In this document: positions 35,986 to 48,174 of the stretch, piece by piece
Numbering within the stretch: position 1 is the stretch's first letter
Layout: each line of letters opens with the position of its first letter
NCBI GenBank assembly: GCA_949130495.1
Contig: OX422213.1
Coordinates: 537,215,467 to 537,279,466, forward strand
Source: Sambucus nigra
Taxonomy: Eukaryota; Streptophyta; Magnoliopsida; Dipsacales; Adoxaceae
Length of the DNA stretch: 64,000 bases
Reading direction: 5' to 3'
Notes under the pieces: model-generated
What the model was told of the DNA's origin: nothing
Seen by the model: the letters and a program-made list of their open reading frames with translations, nothing else
Database searches by the model: none
Position numbers and translations under genes: made by a program

Positions 35986-37660
35986 GAAGGTGCTTAAGAG
36001 CAACATGATCAGTATACACGATGATAGGGGAACCTATGAAATATGAGCGGAATTTATCAAGAGCAAACACAACTGCTAACAACTCCTTTTCGGTGGTTGT
36101 GTAATTAAGTTGAGCATCATGCAGGGTTTTGCTAGCATAAGAGATGACATGTGGGCGCTTGCCAACTTTCTGGCCAAGAACGGCCCCAAGTGAAAAATCA
36201 TAAGCATCACACATGAGCTCAAAGGGGGGAGACCAATTGGGAGGTTGCATGATAGGAGCGGAAGTGAGGTCAGCTTTTAGGCGCTCAAAAGAAGCAACAC
36301 ACGCTTCATCAAAGACAAAAGGGATATCCTTGGATAAAAGGGTTGTCAAAGGTCGCGCGATTTTAGAAAAGTCCTTAATGAAGCGCCGGTAGAAGCCCGC
36401 ATGTCCTAAGAAGGAGCGAATGTCCTTAACAGACTTAGGAATGGGGAGTGAGGAAATCAAGTCAACTTTTTCTTTATCGACCTCAATACCGGAGCTGGAG
36501 ACAACATGACCTAAAACAATACCCTTTTTTACCATGAAATGGCATTTCTCCCAATTGAGAACCAACTTCTTTTCTTGACAATGCTGAAGGACCATAGTGA
36601 GATGGGATAGGCATTGTTCAAAGGATGAACCAAACACAGAAAAATCATCCATAAAGACTTCGAGAAAACGCTCTACCATGTCACTGAAAACACTAGTCAT
36701 ACACCTTTAAAAAGTCGCAGGTGCATTGCAAAGGCCAAAGGGCATACGAGAGTACTCAAATGTGCCAAATGGACAGGTAAAGGTAGTTTTTTCTTGATGT
36801 TCAGGGGCAATATGTATTTGGTTGTACCCTGAATATCCATCAAGGAAGCAGTAGTAAGCATGGCCAGCTAAGCGTTCAAGCATCTGGTCAATGTATGGGA
36901 GAGGGAAGTGGTCTTTGCGAGTGACAGCATTGAGCTTTCTATAATCAATACAAACACGCCAACCAGTTTGTATGCGGGTAGGCACAAGCTCATTGTCACT
37001 ATTTTTGACAACGGTAACGCCAGACTTTTTAGGCACCACATGAATGGGACTGACCCATTGGCTATCTGAAATGGGGTAGATAATACCAGCATCAAGCAAT
37101 TTTAAAATTTCAGCTCGAACGACCTCTTTCATTGTCGGATTGAGTCGGCATTGTGGCTCACGAGAAGTCTTGGCATTCTCTTCTAAATGAATACGGTGGC
37201 TACAGACATTGGGGCTGACACCTTGAATGTCAGAAATGGTCCACCCTAAAGCAGTGCTATGTTGAATGAGAGTGTGGACCAATTGCTCTTCTTGATCTGG
37301 TGTCAAGTCAGAAGTAATAATGACGGGGTGATGTTGGTTTGGGCCTAAGAAGGTATACTTCAACTCAGCAGGTAATGGCTTTAGCTCCAAACTAGGTGGT
37401 GGCTCAGGATAGGCATCGGACTCAGACGCAGAAATAGAGTCCGGGAGAATATCGGGACACGAGTTGACTGGGTCATCCATAGAAAGAAGAGTGTCGAGAA
37501 GAAGAGGCTCAAATGGAGGAACCCAAGTGGAAGTGTCCAGCAGTGGTGTAGAATCTAACAAGGCATTAACCTCGGAGATGGAAGAATCAATATCAAAGTC
37601 GGACCCAAAGTGAGCCAAACATTGGTGGATAGGATCTTCTGGGTAGGTGGTATCCAACAT
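35986..37660 (-). pseudogene. Athila reverse transcriptase and RNase H
   Basis: The frame from 37660 contains a long acidic linker, then RT: WVSPIHVVPKKSG, WRVCIDYRKLN, DHFPLPYIDQML, CFLDGYSGYNQI and MPFGLCNAPATF. A TAA at 36707-36709 interrupts it, where Gln is expected. The frame continues with the catalytic FMDDFSVFG, LGHVVSSSGI and FLGHAGFYRRFI. RNase H follows: LMCDAYDFSLGAVLG, HVISYASKTL, TTTEKELLAVVFALDKFRSYF and VYTDHVALKHLL. At about 35990 roughly 25 codons are missing and the frame shifts. The domain order and the YTD/DHxAL motifs are those of Athila elements. Confidence 0.93.
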
Positions 37661-38320
37661 CTCTTAGACTAAGTAGTCAATCATGCAGACCTCATCAATG
37701 GAATCAACATCGGCCGGTTGTTGCATGAGGTGGAAAATATTGACTTCGACGGTCATGTTGCCGAAAGAAAGTTTCATTGACCCATCTCAGCAATTGATGA
37801 TGGCATTGGCAGTTGCCAAAAAGGGGCGACACAAAATGATAGGAATATTGGTTGGGTCGGGAGCAGGAGTGTCTAAGATGATGAAATCCATAGGGTAGTA
37901 AAAGTCAAACACTTTCACCAAAACATCTTCAACAATTCCTTTAGGCACTTTCACAGAACGGTCCGCAAGTTGAAGAGTAACCCGTGTAGGTTTCATATTT
38001 TGTAAACCTAACTCGAGGTAGAGAGAGTAAGGTAGCAAATTCACACTCGCTCCAAGATCAAGCAAAGCCCTAGTAGAGAATTGATCTCCTAACATGCAAT
38101 AGACAGTGGGACGACCAAGGTCTTTATATTTCACAATACCATTCTCATGGATGGGGGACGTGGCTTGCTCAGTGACAAAGGCATCACGAGGCACATTCGT
38201 CCGTCGCTTGACAGTGCACAAGTCCTTCAAGAATTTTGCAAAAGAAGGAACTTGTTGGATCGCGGTGAGGAATGGAATGTTTATGTGAACATTCTGAAAA
38301 ACTTGCTTGATTTCATCAAA
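37661..38320 (-). pseudogene. Athila protease region
   Basis: Aspartic protease with the active site LLDLGASVNLLP. In Athila elements D-L-G-A-S is the usual form, so this is not a defect. Upstream is the conserved VPSFAKFLKDLCTVKRR; downstream are LADRSVKVPKGIVEDVLVKV and FILCRPFLATA-like sequence (PIILCRPFLAT). A TAA (38321-38323) separates it from gag, a TGA lies at 37787, and a TAA near 37664, just before the RT frame. All lie in one frame, so the polyprotein was originally continuous. Confidence 0.9.
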
Positions 38321-40045
38321 TTATTGAGCTTTCTTCGTGGGGGCCAACCTATGAGGAAAGGGAGCTCTAGGGACAAAAGCAATGGTGGCCTCAGTAGGTT
38401 TAGAGGCATTCTTATTGGTGGCGTTATGGGAAGGTGGGACTTTAGGGAGTGGTTCTAATGGGCAATTCTGGGTGGGTGGGATGGAAACATCACAGGGAGC
38501 ATCAATACCATTGTCAACCTGTTTACCGGATCGTAGAGTACTCACCGCTTTCATGTCCGCTTGGTATGTGGGTGGAGTGGAAGGGGATCCAACCTCATAA
38601 GCCGACTCCTTTCCATTCCCCTTAGGGTTAGGAATGGGTTGACTCGGAAAACGACCTTTCTCTCGCTCAGACTCAAACTGATTAAGACGTTGCTCAAGCC
38701 GTTGGATGGCTTGAGTCTGTACTTGGGTGGTTTGTTGTTGAGTCGTGATGAATTGAGTGAGAAGATTATCAATAGAGGAGGTGGATGATGGAGTTGGAGG
38801 GGCATAAGGGGGTTGGGGGACTAACTCTCGGTTAGAACTAAGCAGCTGGGAATACTCGTAGGACGGAGGTGGGATAGGGATAATTTGATGATTGGGGTGG
38901 GATGGTCCTCCTTGGGGGACAAAGAATGATTGATGGTTTTGTTGGTGGTAAGGAGCATTGTGATGTTGGATAGGAGGGCGATGTTGCCTTTGCAGGTTTT
39001 GATGAAACCCGGGTGGACCACCAACATGTTGTTGTGGTTGTGATGGAGCAAGGTGATTATCGTACTTATAAGAAAAATAGGGATGGTTCCTATTATTCGG
39101 ATTATAAGTAAACGACGGTGGTGCGGATTTTTGAGTGGTATCAAAGGCACATGATTGGGCAAGAGTGGGTTCGGGATCATCGTGAATAAGGGGGCACAAA
39201 TGAGATAAATGATCATGACTTAAACAGACATGGCAAGAAGGACTAGACTCGTTGACATTCATCACTTATTTAGAAAGAGAACAACTGAGAGCATCAACAG
39301 TCTTAGTCAAAGTGTTCAAGACATGGAGCAAGGATTTAAAATCGGGATCATTTTTAACCTCATAAGTGCTACCTACTCGTGGTGGTTCGGATCTCGAAAA
39401 TTCATTGGTGCCCTCCCAATCTTGGGAGTCATCGCCTAATTCAAGGAGAAAATTGTAGGCGGCAGTGGGAGTTAAGTGCATGAATTTGCCTTTGTGCATG
39501 GACTCAATCATGGTGCGAGTGGAAGGAATGAGACCATTGTAAAAACTATGGACAAGGCGACTCTTCTCGAGACCATGATGTGGGCAACTATTGATATAAT
39601 CTTGAAAACGGCCCCATGCTTCACAAAATTGCTCAGTGGGCTTTTGACGAAAATCTTGAATGTCTTGGCGAACCTCATTGGTCTTACTTATGGGATAAAA
39701 CTTAGACATGAACTTCTTCACAAGTTGTTCCCATGTATGGATAGAATCCGGTGATAAGGAATGTAGCCACATGGATGCTTTATCGTGGAGAGAAAATGGA
39801 AACAAGCGAAGGCGAACATTTTCTTCATCTAAGTTTTGATTTTTGAAAGTGGCGCAAACTGTGAGAAATTTTTGCAAGTGAGTGTATGGAGACTCACGCT
39901 CAAGACCATGGAAATTGGGCAACATGGAAATGATCGCCAGGCGAATTTCGAATTGATCCTTCGGGGTGGGTGGAAGAACTATGCAAGATGGTGGGGTGGC
40001 TGTTATCGGGGCAAAATAGTCCCTTAAGGCACGCTCTTCAGCCAT
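38321..40045 (-). pseudogene. Athila gag
   Basis: The start chosen is ATG 40045 (MAEERALRDYFAPI), which fits the usual Athila gag beginning. A longer open frame upstream only reads through the (TA)n block. The core shows FHGLERESPYTHLQKFLTVC, RLFPFSLHDKASMWLHSL, WEQLVKKFMSKFYP and FCEAWGRFQDYINSCPHHGL, typical of Athila/Tat gag. An in-frame TAA (39266-39268) is followed by a CCHC knuckle CHVCLSHDHLSHLC and a Pro/Gln/His-rich tail. The frame ends at TAA 38321. Without the single stop at 39266 gag would be open for about 575 codons. Confidence 0.92.
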
Positions 40046-40301
40046 GGTGGGTGGATGAATGATGGGATTAGAGATGTCGACTCGGGGACAACTCAAAGTG
40101 ATCGGTGGAATGGAAGAAGTAAGGGGAACACTTGGTTCTCCAAATGTGGAAGAGACGAGAGCAAGACTACGTGAACAAATTAATCGACGATTAACTCGGT
40201 TCCACATGTGCATGCAAAGATGGATTCTTTTTGGTTTTTTGGATTTTTTTGGAAAAAAGGAAAAATATTTTTGGATTTCTGCTTTTGTTTTGGAAAGAAA
40301 G

Positions 40302-40398
<97 letters not shown>

Positions 40399-41526
40399 GA
40401 AGAGAAAAGGTGGGGAAAAATTTGGACTTTAAGGATTTGGACGAAAGCACTAAAACAGACTACCGAAAAAGGAATTGGACACACACAAGTAAAGGAAAAA
40501 ATCCCTACTAGCACATAACCAATTTTTTATGTTGAAAATTAATGAGAGGGGTAGTCAAATTTTAATGAAATCCGCGGGCGATAAAAAAAACACGGAATTT
40601 ATATGAGTGATCGCCTTTTGCAAAATGTGTGTTCCTACTTTAATCACAAGATGCCAAGAGGCTTGCCACAGAGATTCTCCACAAAGCTACTACGACGAAA
40701 CGATCGGCCGGTACAACGCTGGGGACAGCACAAACCCGTTTGACTGGGCGGCCACACTTAAAATCCAGTTTCCCTGGACACTTTCGTGCTGCAAAGCGAA
40801 CCGTTCGAGGGTTTTCCCGGTGGAGAGGACTCTACGGGTTATCCTACAAGTCAAAATGATCAAAAAGGGTCCTACGAACACCGTATCCTATGGGGCTATC
40901 TAGTTGATTAATTTTAAATTAGTGATGGCTAGGGTAGCACACAAAGGATAAGTGATTGAGTTGGGTGATGAAATCCCTTCTCGTGAGTGACCGGGTGTAG
41001 GTCTTAGTCAATTTAATTCATCATTCCATTCAAAATTAAGTGCAAGAATTAAATTCACACAAGAGCACGGAGGAGCACACAAAATATGAACTCGCTAACA
41101 AGAGGGCGCGAGGGTTAAAGAAATGTACCTCCCACGGTTTTTATGCCGTGGGGTGTCGAATATGTTGAGTCGACCGAGGGGAGAATACACCAATCTCAGT
41201 CGGTCCCGGGAGTCCTACCGACCCAAAGTAGAGAGGATTCTAAATTCTCGCCAATAGACGCCCTCTCTCTACCTTTTCCAGTTTCCCTATCACGCTTATC
41301 CTCTTTTATTACAATTTTAATGCAAAAATAAAAATGAAAGAAAAAATATTGGTGTCTCCAAGCACCGTAATACAAGCCAATATATAATAAGGTCCTAATA
41401 CACAACTTCTAGGAAAATAAAAAGTAGTACTAAAAAAATGAAAAATATGAACTAAATGGATGGCAAGCACAATTCCTTCTCGAGTGCCTCAAACTCCACA
41501 ATTCCTTCTCGAGTGCCTCAAACTCC
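40046..41526 (-). other. Athila leader with duplications
   Basis: Untranslated leader between primer site and gag. A 29-bp unit (ACAATTCCTTCTCGAGTGCC, then TCAAACTCC) is tandemly duplicated at 41469-41526, next to the primer site. A (TA)n block lies at 40306-40394. An open frame at 40607-40903 (+) is antisense and shows no family resemblance. Confidence 0.7.
40306..40394. repeat. (TA)n microsatellite, about 44 units
   Basis: An uninterrupted alternation of T and A. All frames through it encode Tyr-Ile repeats, which artificially lengthens nearby open frames on both strands. Confidence 0.98.
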
Positions 41527-41546
41527 CCAAAGCGGCAATGGCGCCA
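41527..41546 (-). other. Primer-binding site, tRNA-Asp-like
   Basis: On the minus strand TGGCGCCATTGCCGCTTTGG lies close to the 5' LTR. It matches the Athila tRNA-Asp site (TGGCGCCGTTGCCGGGGA) except for one substitution and a small insertion. Confidence 0.85.
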
Positions 41547-41548
41547 TT

Positions 41549-44159
41549 TGATTTACACTTGATTTTGTATGTATGTCGTTGATGGACCAAGCTAATCAAA
41601 ATCCTCAAATACCTACAACAAATATAAAATACTAACAATATAGAGGTAAGTAAGGGATTATCGAACCAACTTCAAGGATGAAACACATAAGAGAAAAAAT
41701 TGTGCAAGTCACTTTTTCTAATTTAATTTTTTTTTGTTTTATATTTTTCTATTTTTTTTATGCTTTTTCAATATTAAAACAAATTTTGAGGATGAGTGAA
41801 TATGACTAAGACTAATAACCAAAAATAAGAGTAATCAAACTAAAATAAATTGTGACAAAAATACTAGTGAGTGATGGAAATGAGTGAGTGTGTAACTAAA
41901 TGAGAGAAAAATATTCAAGGGAAGAGAAATCCACCCTCAATTCCCCAAATCAACTAAGCTTGTATTATTTTAATTTCATTAATTTCCAAAACATATAATC
42001 AATTCAAAAGCCAATTCTCATTAAACTAGTGAATTACTTAAATACTCTTTTAGAAAAGCAAATTTAATTCCCACAAGCACTACTCTAATTGAATTAAAAT
42101 TAATCAAACAAATCATCCCCTATGAAGAATTTGTCCAACTAATTTTAAATTGAAAGAAATTAATGAAATCAAGAGTAGATGAAAATTAGATTAATATTAA
42201 AATCAAATGATAGGTCTATCTCTAGCTTAAACCACTTGATCAAATATTAATTAAATATTCATACCTTTCTCAAGGTTGATTTTCCATTTCTCAATGTGAA
42301 AATAAAGTGGGGATCAAATATACAACTCAAAGGAAATTATCAAAATTAAAATTACAAACTAACTTGATTTGGATTCATGAGGGTTTCAATCACCCCTTGA
42401 ATGAGGTGATTAGCCCTCCATAATCATCATCCAATAAAAATTAGAATCAAATAAGAGCATAAAATGAAAATTAGAGAGGAGTAATCAAACCAAAATTGCC
42501 TTCAATTGCATAAATTCTTCAATTCATCAATCATCTCAATTAATTACAACTCTTAATATAAAAAAGAAACTAAACCACTAGAAAAATTAAAATGTGTTTT
42601 TCTATCTAATTCTCTCTCTATTCTTCTCTCCAAAAGCTCTCCCCCATGAATTTGGGTCTTCATCTTCAATATATAGTAGGCATGGCACACATGAAGTTAA
42701 GGGGCATTTTTAGAAGGTTGCTTGGGTGTGCATGGGAATGGTGAGGTGTGGGGATAAATGGTGGAGGAAAAAAAATCTGATTTGTGTGCACATGGGGGTA
42801 GTTTGGGAAAAAAAAGATAAAGGTTAGTTGGGGGTATTTTGGTAAAAAGAGTTTAAGTTGGTTAAAGTGGCACATGGGTTTTAATTGGTTTTGGTGTTGG
42901 TTTGTTTGTTAGCAGGTGGTAACATCGTGGCTTGGAGAAATGGGAAATGGGTGAGGTTTGAAAAAGGTTTGGGCTTGGATTCATGGGTTGAAATGGGTAT
43001 GGCGTATAGAAGATGGGATCAAATGGAATATGGGTATTGGGGATGGATCGGGTCGCATCAGAGGGTGAATCGGGTCACGCCGAAGCTGTAGAGTCCGGGC
43101 AGAGTGCGATGGGGTAGGGAGAGAGAGAGGTCGGAGATGACGCTGGGTGCAAGGGTCGGCGTTAGGCTCGCGGTCTGGTCCGGTGTAGGGAGGTGGTGGG
43201 CCGTAGGATGGAATCGAAGGTTGATGAACTGGCCGGAGTTTGGTGGGACACCGACGGTTTGGCCAGGTCGAGGGATGGCGCTACCGGAGGCAGGGGGTGC
43301 TGGCAATGGTCGACGCTGGTAGGGGGTAAGTGGCTGGAGGAAGGGAGTAAGGGGGCCAAGGAAAGAAGAGTTGTTAATGGAGGTTAGTTGAGAGGAGAGA
43401 GAGGGTTTGGTGGAAGAAGATGAAGTGGGTTGTGTTGTGTGTGGTGAGGTGTAGGAAGTTAGGGTGTAGGTGAGGATGTGTTTGGGTGAATGTGAATGTG
43501 TATAGAAGTAGGGTGTGTGTGTGTATTAATTTGAACCCTTAAAGATAAAATTAAACTAATAAAATAAAATTTATAAAAACTAAAAATCTAAAAATTAAAT
43601 TCCTATAAAATAAAAAACTTAATAAAAAGAAAAATAAATGAAAAGAAAAATAAAAATGTAAATCTGTTAAACTTAAAAACTAATGTCCTAAAAAGTAAAA
43701 TCTAATAAAACTAAATTCCTAAAAACTAATCCTAATAAAATAAAATAAGTTAAAAACTAAAACTAAAACTAAAAAAATTAATAAAATCCAAATAAAATAA
43801 AATCATAAAAATAGAAATAAAATATTAAAATAGAAAATAAAATTTAAAAATTCTAAAATAATCCTAAAATTAAAATAACTTAAAATAAAAATCTAAAAAA
43901 AATAAAATAAAAAGGCACAAACTAACACACACGGGTTTCGGGACATGGTTTTGGCTCGGATGTGGGTAGGCTAGGGTTAGGGAATTGGTAATTTAGCTCC
44001 ATTTTGCACACAATTACCATGATTTAAGCATTTGAACTTTGCAATGCACAATTGACCTACAAGATAAACATTTAAGCACATAAGACCCATATTACCGAGA
44101 ATTAGCAACTAAAGTACATCTATTTGGGGTATAAATTGTACAGTTTTGGGTGCTTATCA
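41549..44159 (-). repeat. 5' LTR of the Athila-type element
   Basis: 2,611 bp, TGATTTACAC...TGCTTATCA on the plus strand. It is near-identical to 29918-32520, with small indels in the A-rich part. The TSD AGGCG follows at 44160-44164. Confidence 0.95.
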
Positions 44160-44277
44160 AGGCGTTTTGAGGCTTTTGAAATTCACACTAACAAGTGTTA
44201 TAGTTTTAAATTACACCGGTAGAACAGTTTTAAAAATTCAAAGGGGTGTTTAAGCATAAGCTCGTGAATTATTCTTA

Positions 44278-45773
44278 ATGGAAGAAACTAAAGCAAATGT
44301 TACTACTAACATTGCTTCTACGAGCACAAACGTAAAGAACTGGGATCTTACTTACGGATCCGGTGATTCTATGAAATTTGAAATTAAGCCTTATGATGAA
44401 AAAATCAATTTAGGCTTATAGCAATGACTGATGCGAGGCGTTCTAGTCAAAAAAAGGCTTGAAATAGATTTGGTAGGCATTGAGAACAAATTGGAAGGCA
44501 GATCTGATGCTAAGTGGCTTGATATTGATGAACAAGTGGCTTCTTCTATTGAACAATACATCACTGATGAGGTGTTAAATCATGTGCTGGAGGAGACCAC
44601 TGCCAAGGGCATGTGGACCAAATTAGAAGAAGTATACTTGCGAAAAAGTTTATCAAAGAAATGCTTTCTCAAGGTGAAACTATTCAATCTCAAAATGAAT
44701 GAGGGAAAATATTCGATGAAGTACATCAGCGCGTTTAAAGCCTTGATCAATGATTTGACTCAAATAGATACTCAACCCACTGAGGAAGATCGAGCCCTGC
44801 TATTGCTTGGATCGTTGTCTAATTTATGAGAATATTTTGTTACCACTTTGGGGATACTAATCTCATGTTCAACGAGGCAGTGCAAGACATCTTTTCCCAT
44901 GAACGATGAAAAACAACAAAAATGACGTTTGGTCTTCTCAAAATTAGGACTTAGTTCTGGAAATGGTGGATGAAGAGGAAGATCAAGGTCGCGTGGCATC
45001 AAAATCAAGGCACTAATAGATCTCAAACATGAGGTCACGAACACTTTGCGTGTTACAAATCTCATAAGAAGGGTCACGTCAAGAATAATTGCCCGAAGAT
45101 GCTAACAAAAGATAAGAAAGGGGCTACTATAAATTATGTTGTGGGTGTTACAGCACAAGAAGACGTCAACTTACTTATTTTTTACCCGATCATGAAAGTG
45201 GGTGGATTCTTGACTAGGGATGCTCCTATCATATGTTCCCCAACCAGGAATGGTTTAATCAGTACAAACCCAAAAAATACTAGAAATATATTCATTGGAA
45301 ATAATGTTGCGTGCAAGGTAATGGGAATTAGCCTGATAAGAAATAAAGGTAGGATAACGTTGTACAAACTGTAAGTGATGTTAAACATGTTCCGTCACTT
45401 AAGAAAATGTTAGTCTCTTTAGGGGCACTCGAAGGTTATGGGTGTGGTATTCAAGATGAGTAATAGACAATGAATGTGAACAAGGGATCCACGATGGTTT
45501 TTTGCAGCACAAAATAACCTGACAATTCTTATAGATTACAATCTCTACAAAACCAGACATTGATAAGCTACAATTATGGCACGTGAGACTTGGTCACATT
45601 AGCCAAAGAAGAATGGAATAACCTCATTGATGGAAGTTTTTGGAAGGGGTTCACAGTTGTAAGCTCGAAGTTTACATGTATTGTATCATGGGTAAGCAAA
45701 CTAGAGTTCAATTCAATACATCTATAACCAAACGTAAAGGTGTTATTAACTATATTCATTACGATGTTTATGG
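44278..45773 (+). pseudogene. Outer copia element: gag, protease and pre-integrase, left part
   Basis: ATG 44278 opens a copia gag (FEIKPYDEKINLGL, then VLVKKRLEIDL, ASSIEQYITDEVLNHVLEET, MWTKLEEVYL), with TAG and TGA near 44417-44426 and TGA at 44827. A knuckle CYKSHKKGHVKNNC near 45050 has lost its second Cys. Protease-like sequence (SYHMFPNQEWF, GNNVACKVMGI, LVSLGALEGYGCGI) spans 45190-45470. The pre-integrase LWHVRLGHIS and GKQTRVQFNT are at 45575-45715. The frame stops where a SIRE-like element has inserted (45774) and continues at 54215. Confidence 0.88.
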
Positions 45774-46628
45774 TGTAAGGACAATTTGTCCATCATTTAT
45801 TAGTTATGTCATACGCCGTCACACCGTTGAAGAATATTCAAGCCCGAATCTACGTCAACGGATCCGAATATCAAAAAGAAGAAGGAATCAGATTTCTGCA
45901 GAGCCGGATCAGTCCGCCCAGAATAAAAGAACCGATCCGCCTGCGAACCGGTCCGCCTACTGAAAAGAGAGAATACCCCGGACTGCTAGCGAACCGAATA
46001 TGACTAAAATAAAAAGAACCGGTCCGCCTACCCGGACCAATCCGCCTCAAACTCGGACCGGTCCGCCTGGGATAAACACAAAACAGATCGTGTTCAGATT
46101 TTTAAGGCCCAGGACTTCTTATTTAATCCCACTACGGGGAGTTAGTTTAGCGAGACTTCCACACGATTTTTAGAGTAAAAAAAAACTCTAAGTCTTCGCC
46201 TGTTGAGTCCCAAGACTCCAGTTTTTGTTGATTCACACAACCTCTCATACATTTGTGAATCTGTTTGTAACCCTAGAACACAACCAATTGCTGTTCAACC
46301 CTTGTGGAGAATACCGTTCTTCTTCTTCATTGCAGCCCCCCTGGAAAGGGATATTTCCAGCCGTCGACTACAGAATTCGACACCTGAGGGTAATTCTTAG
46401 TCACTTGTATTTTCATTGTAATTCGAAATTGTACAATTACTATATTATAATGAAAATAAATGGTTTTGCCCCTTTCGGAGATTTTTCCTCACAAGCATGT
46501 GTTTGAATGCTCTTGCTTAGTTCATTATCTTATTCAATCACATATTGTTGCATGTTTAGGATTTATTTGGGTTAAAAGGTGTTTAATATATAATTTTCTC
46601 ATTTGAACGCAAGTGCATACTCTTCTCA
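45774..46628 (+). repeat. 5' LTR of the SIRE-like element
   Basis: 855 bp. A cluster of CCGGTCCGCC-type words (45940-46075, at least four, alternating with CCGATCCGCC) is a local repeat. It differs in copy and spacing from the 3' LTR. Confidence 0.94.
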
Positions 46629-46631
46629 AAT

Positions 46632-46643
46632 TGGTATCAGAGC
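46632..46643 (+). other. Primer-binding site, initiator Met tRNA
   Basis: TGGTATCAGAGC begins three bases after the LTR end and is an exact match to the iMet-type site. Confidence 0.93.
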
Positions 46644-46737
46644 AGGTTACGCTAATCTATCGTGTATTCCTATTTTCCGCGAAATCTTTTCTAAGATATC
46701 ATTTTTTTGATTTTTTTTTTAAAAAGTGCGTGTTCAA

Positions 46738-48174
46738 ATGGAGAAATCATATAATAAATTACCTGTTTTTGACGGGACAAATTATGCTTATTGGAAAGCC
46801 CGCATGAGGTCGGCTTTAAAAGCCATATATGAAAGGGTTTGGATTTTAGTTGAAAGAGGGTGGACACCTCCCTCCGTCACTGTGGAAAACGTGACTAATT
46901 TAAAACATGTCACCTCTTGGACTGAAGAAGAATTTAGACGGTCTTCTTTTAAATCTAAAGGTTTGAGTGCTATTTTCGATTCCATCACTCCCGATGAGTT
47001 CCGACGTATCATGACGTGCACCACGTCAAAGGACTTATGGGATGTTTTACAACTTACCCATGAAAGAACCAATGCTGTAAAAGAGTCTAAATTGCAAAAT
47101 TTAACAACTCAATTTGAAACCATCACCATGCATGAATCTGAATGCTTTGATGAATTTTATGGTAGACTTTTTGACATTGTGAATACTAGCTTTAATCTTA
47201 GTGAACATATTCCTAATGCTAGAGTTGTTAAAAAGATTCATCGTTCTTTGCCTAAGCATTTTATCCCTAAAGTCACTGTGCTAAATTCTATGGGTAATTT
47301 AAATACGCTAAAATTGGAAGAACTTGTAGGAGATTTGCAAACTTATGAAATTGTTATGTTCCCTAAAACTGCTAGGTCTAAAGATAAGGCAATTGCACTT
47401 AATGCCAAAAAGAAAAAGAGTGAGGGGTCAGCTAGAAAGAGGGAAGAGTCATCTAGAAAGAGAGAGACTGCCACGTCAGATTCTGAGTGTGATTTTGAAT
47501 TAGATGATTTGGCCCTTTTTGCAAAAAAATTCAAGAGGATTCTCAAATTTAAGAAAAATGGCAATTTTAAAGATAAAAAGAAATTTGAGAAAAATAAGTT
47601 TGAAAAGAAAAATGAAAAAGATTCCAAAAATCCTCCTAAGAAAGAAAGTGAGAGATGCTTTGAGTGCGATGGTAGGGGTCATAGAGCCTTTGAGTGTGCC
47701 ATTCGTCTAAATAGAGAGAAAGGGAAAGATGTCCTTAATGCTACTCTTAGCGACGACAGTGAGGTCGAGAAGGTGGATTCAGGAGATGAGTCACCGCATG
47801 AGTGTAACTTCACTGCATTCATGGCCAGTCAAGTGAGCACTCCTAGTTCTCTTCATGACGATGAGGATGATGCTTCACAGGGATACCTCGACAGTGAGAT
47901 CGATGTGAGTGAGGGGGAGGATGACTCAAGTGAGAGCGAGAGTGATATTCAACGTGCTTACGTTGATTTATATTCTGAGTCATTTAAAACTAAAAAATGT
48001 AACAAAGCGCTAGTTCTTAAGATCACCGGCTTAGAGGAAGATTTAAAAAAGGCGAGAGAGAGAGAGTCCTCCACCTTCACCTCCCTGAGAGAGAGAGAAT
48101 CTGCTTGTGTTGAGAAAGATAGTTTGTTTAGAGAGAGAGAGAGTGTGTTTTTAAGAAACAGAGAGGGGACTTGA
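46738..48174 (+). CDS. Gag of the SIRE-like element (open, C-terminally frameshifted)
   Basis: 478 codons from ATG 46738 (MEKSYNKLPVFDGTNYAYW) to TGA 48172. Domains: the copia gag core (residues about 1-210, with YWKARMRSALK, LWDVLQLTHER and LNTLKLEELVGDLQTYE), then a Lys/Glu-rich basic stretch (about 215-300), a CCHC knuckle CFECDGRGHRAFEC at residue 307, an acidic Asp/Ser/Glu region (about 335-405), and a coiled coil with RERES repeats (about 435-475). The coiled coil continues in another frame from 48171 (TKQVASLTSEL), so a one-base deletion near 48165 truncated the protein. It would form the particle shell. The upstream GTG in the same frame is not a credible start. Confidence 0.85.
   Translation: MEKSYNKLPVFDGTNYAYWKARMRSALKAIYERVWILVERGWTPPSVTVENVTNLKHVTSWTEEEFRRSSFKSKGLSAIFDSITPDEFRRIMTCTTSKDLWDVLQLTHERTNAVKESKLQNLTTQFETITMHESECFDEFYGRLFDIVNTSFNLSEHIPNARVVKKIHRSLPKHFIPKVTVLNSMGNLNTLKLEELVGDLQTYEIVMFPKTARSKDKAIALNAKKKKSEGSARKREESSRKRETATSDSECDFELDDLALFAKKFKRILKFKKNGNFKDKKKFEKNKFEKKNEKDSKNPPKKESERCFECDGRGHRAFECAIRLNREKGKDVLNATLSDDSEVEKVDSGDESPHECNFTAFMASQVSTPSSLHDDEDDASQGYLDSEIDVSEGEDDSSESESDIQRAYVDLYSESFKTKKCNKALVLKITGLEEDLKKARERESSTFTSLRERESACVEKDSLFRERESVFLRNREGT

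Larger units (their letters stand above)
29918..44159 (-). mobile_element. Athila-type Ty3/gypsy element, 14.2 kb, antisense
   Basis: LTRs of about 2.6 kb begin (minus strand) TGATAAGCACCCAAAACTGT and end GTGTAAATCA. A perfect target duplication AGGCG lies at 29913-29917 and 44160-44164. In minus-strand order: 5' LTR (41549-44159), tRNA-Asp-like primer site, leader with a (TA)n block, gag, protease, RT/RNase H, integrase, a 2-kb non-coding region and polypurine tract, 3' LTR (29918-32520). This is the Athila layout. Several in-frame stops and one internal deletion inactivate it. The LTRs differ by about one percent by eye. It landed in the 5' untranslated part of a copia element. Confidence 0.95.

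Noticed and set aside
40191..40518. Frames rich in alternating Ile and Tyr on both strands
   Set aside because: They are translations of the (TA)n microsatellite.
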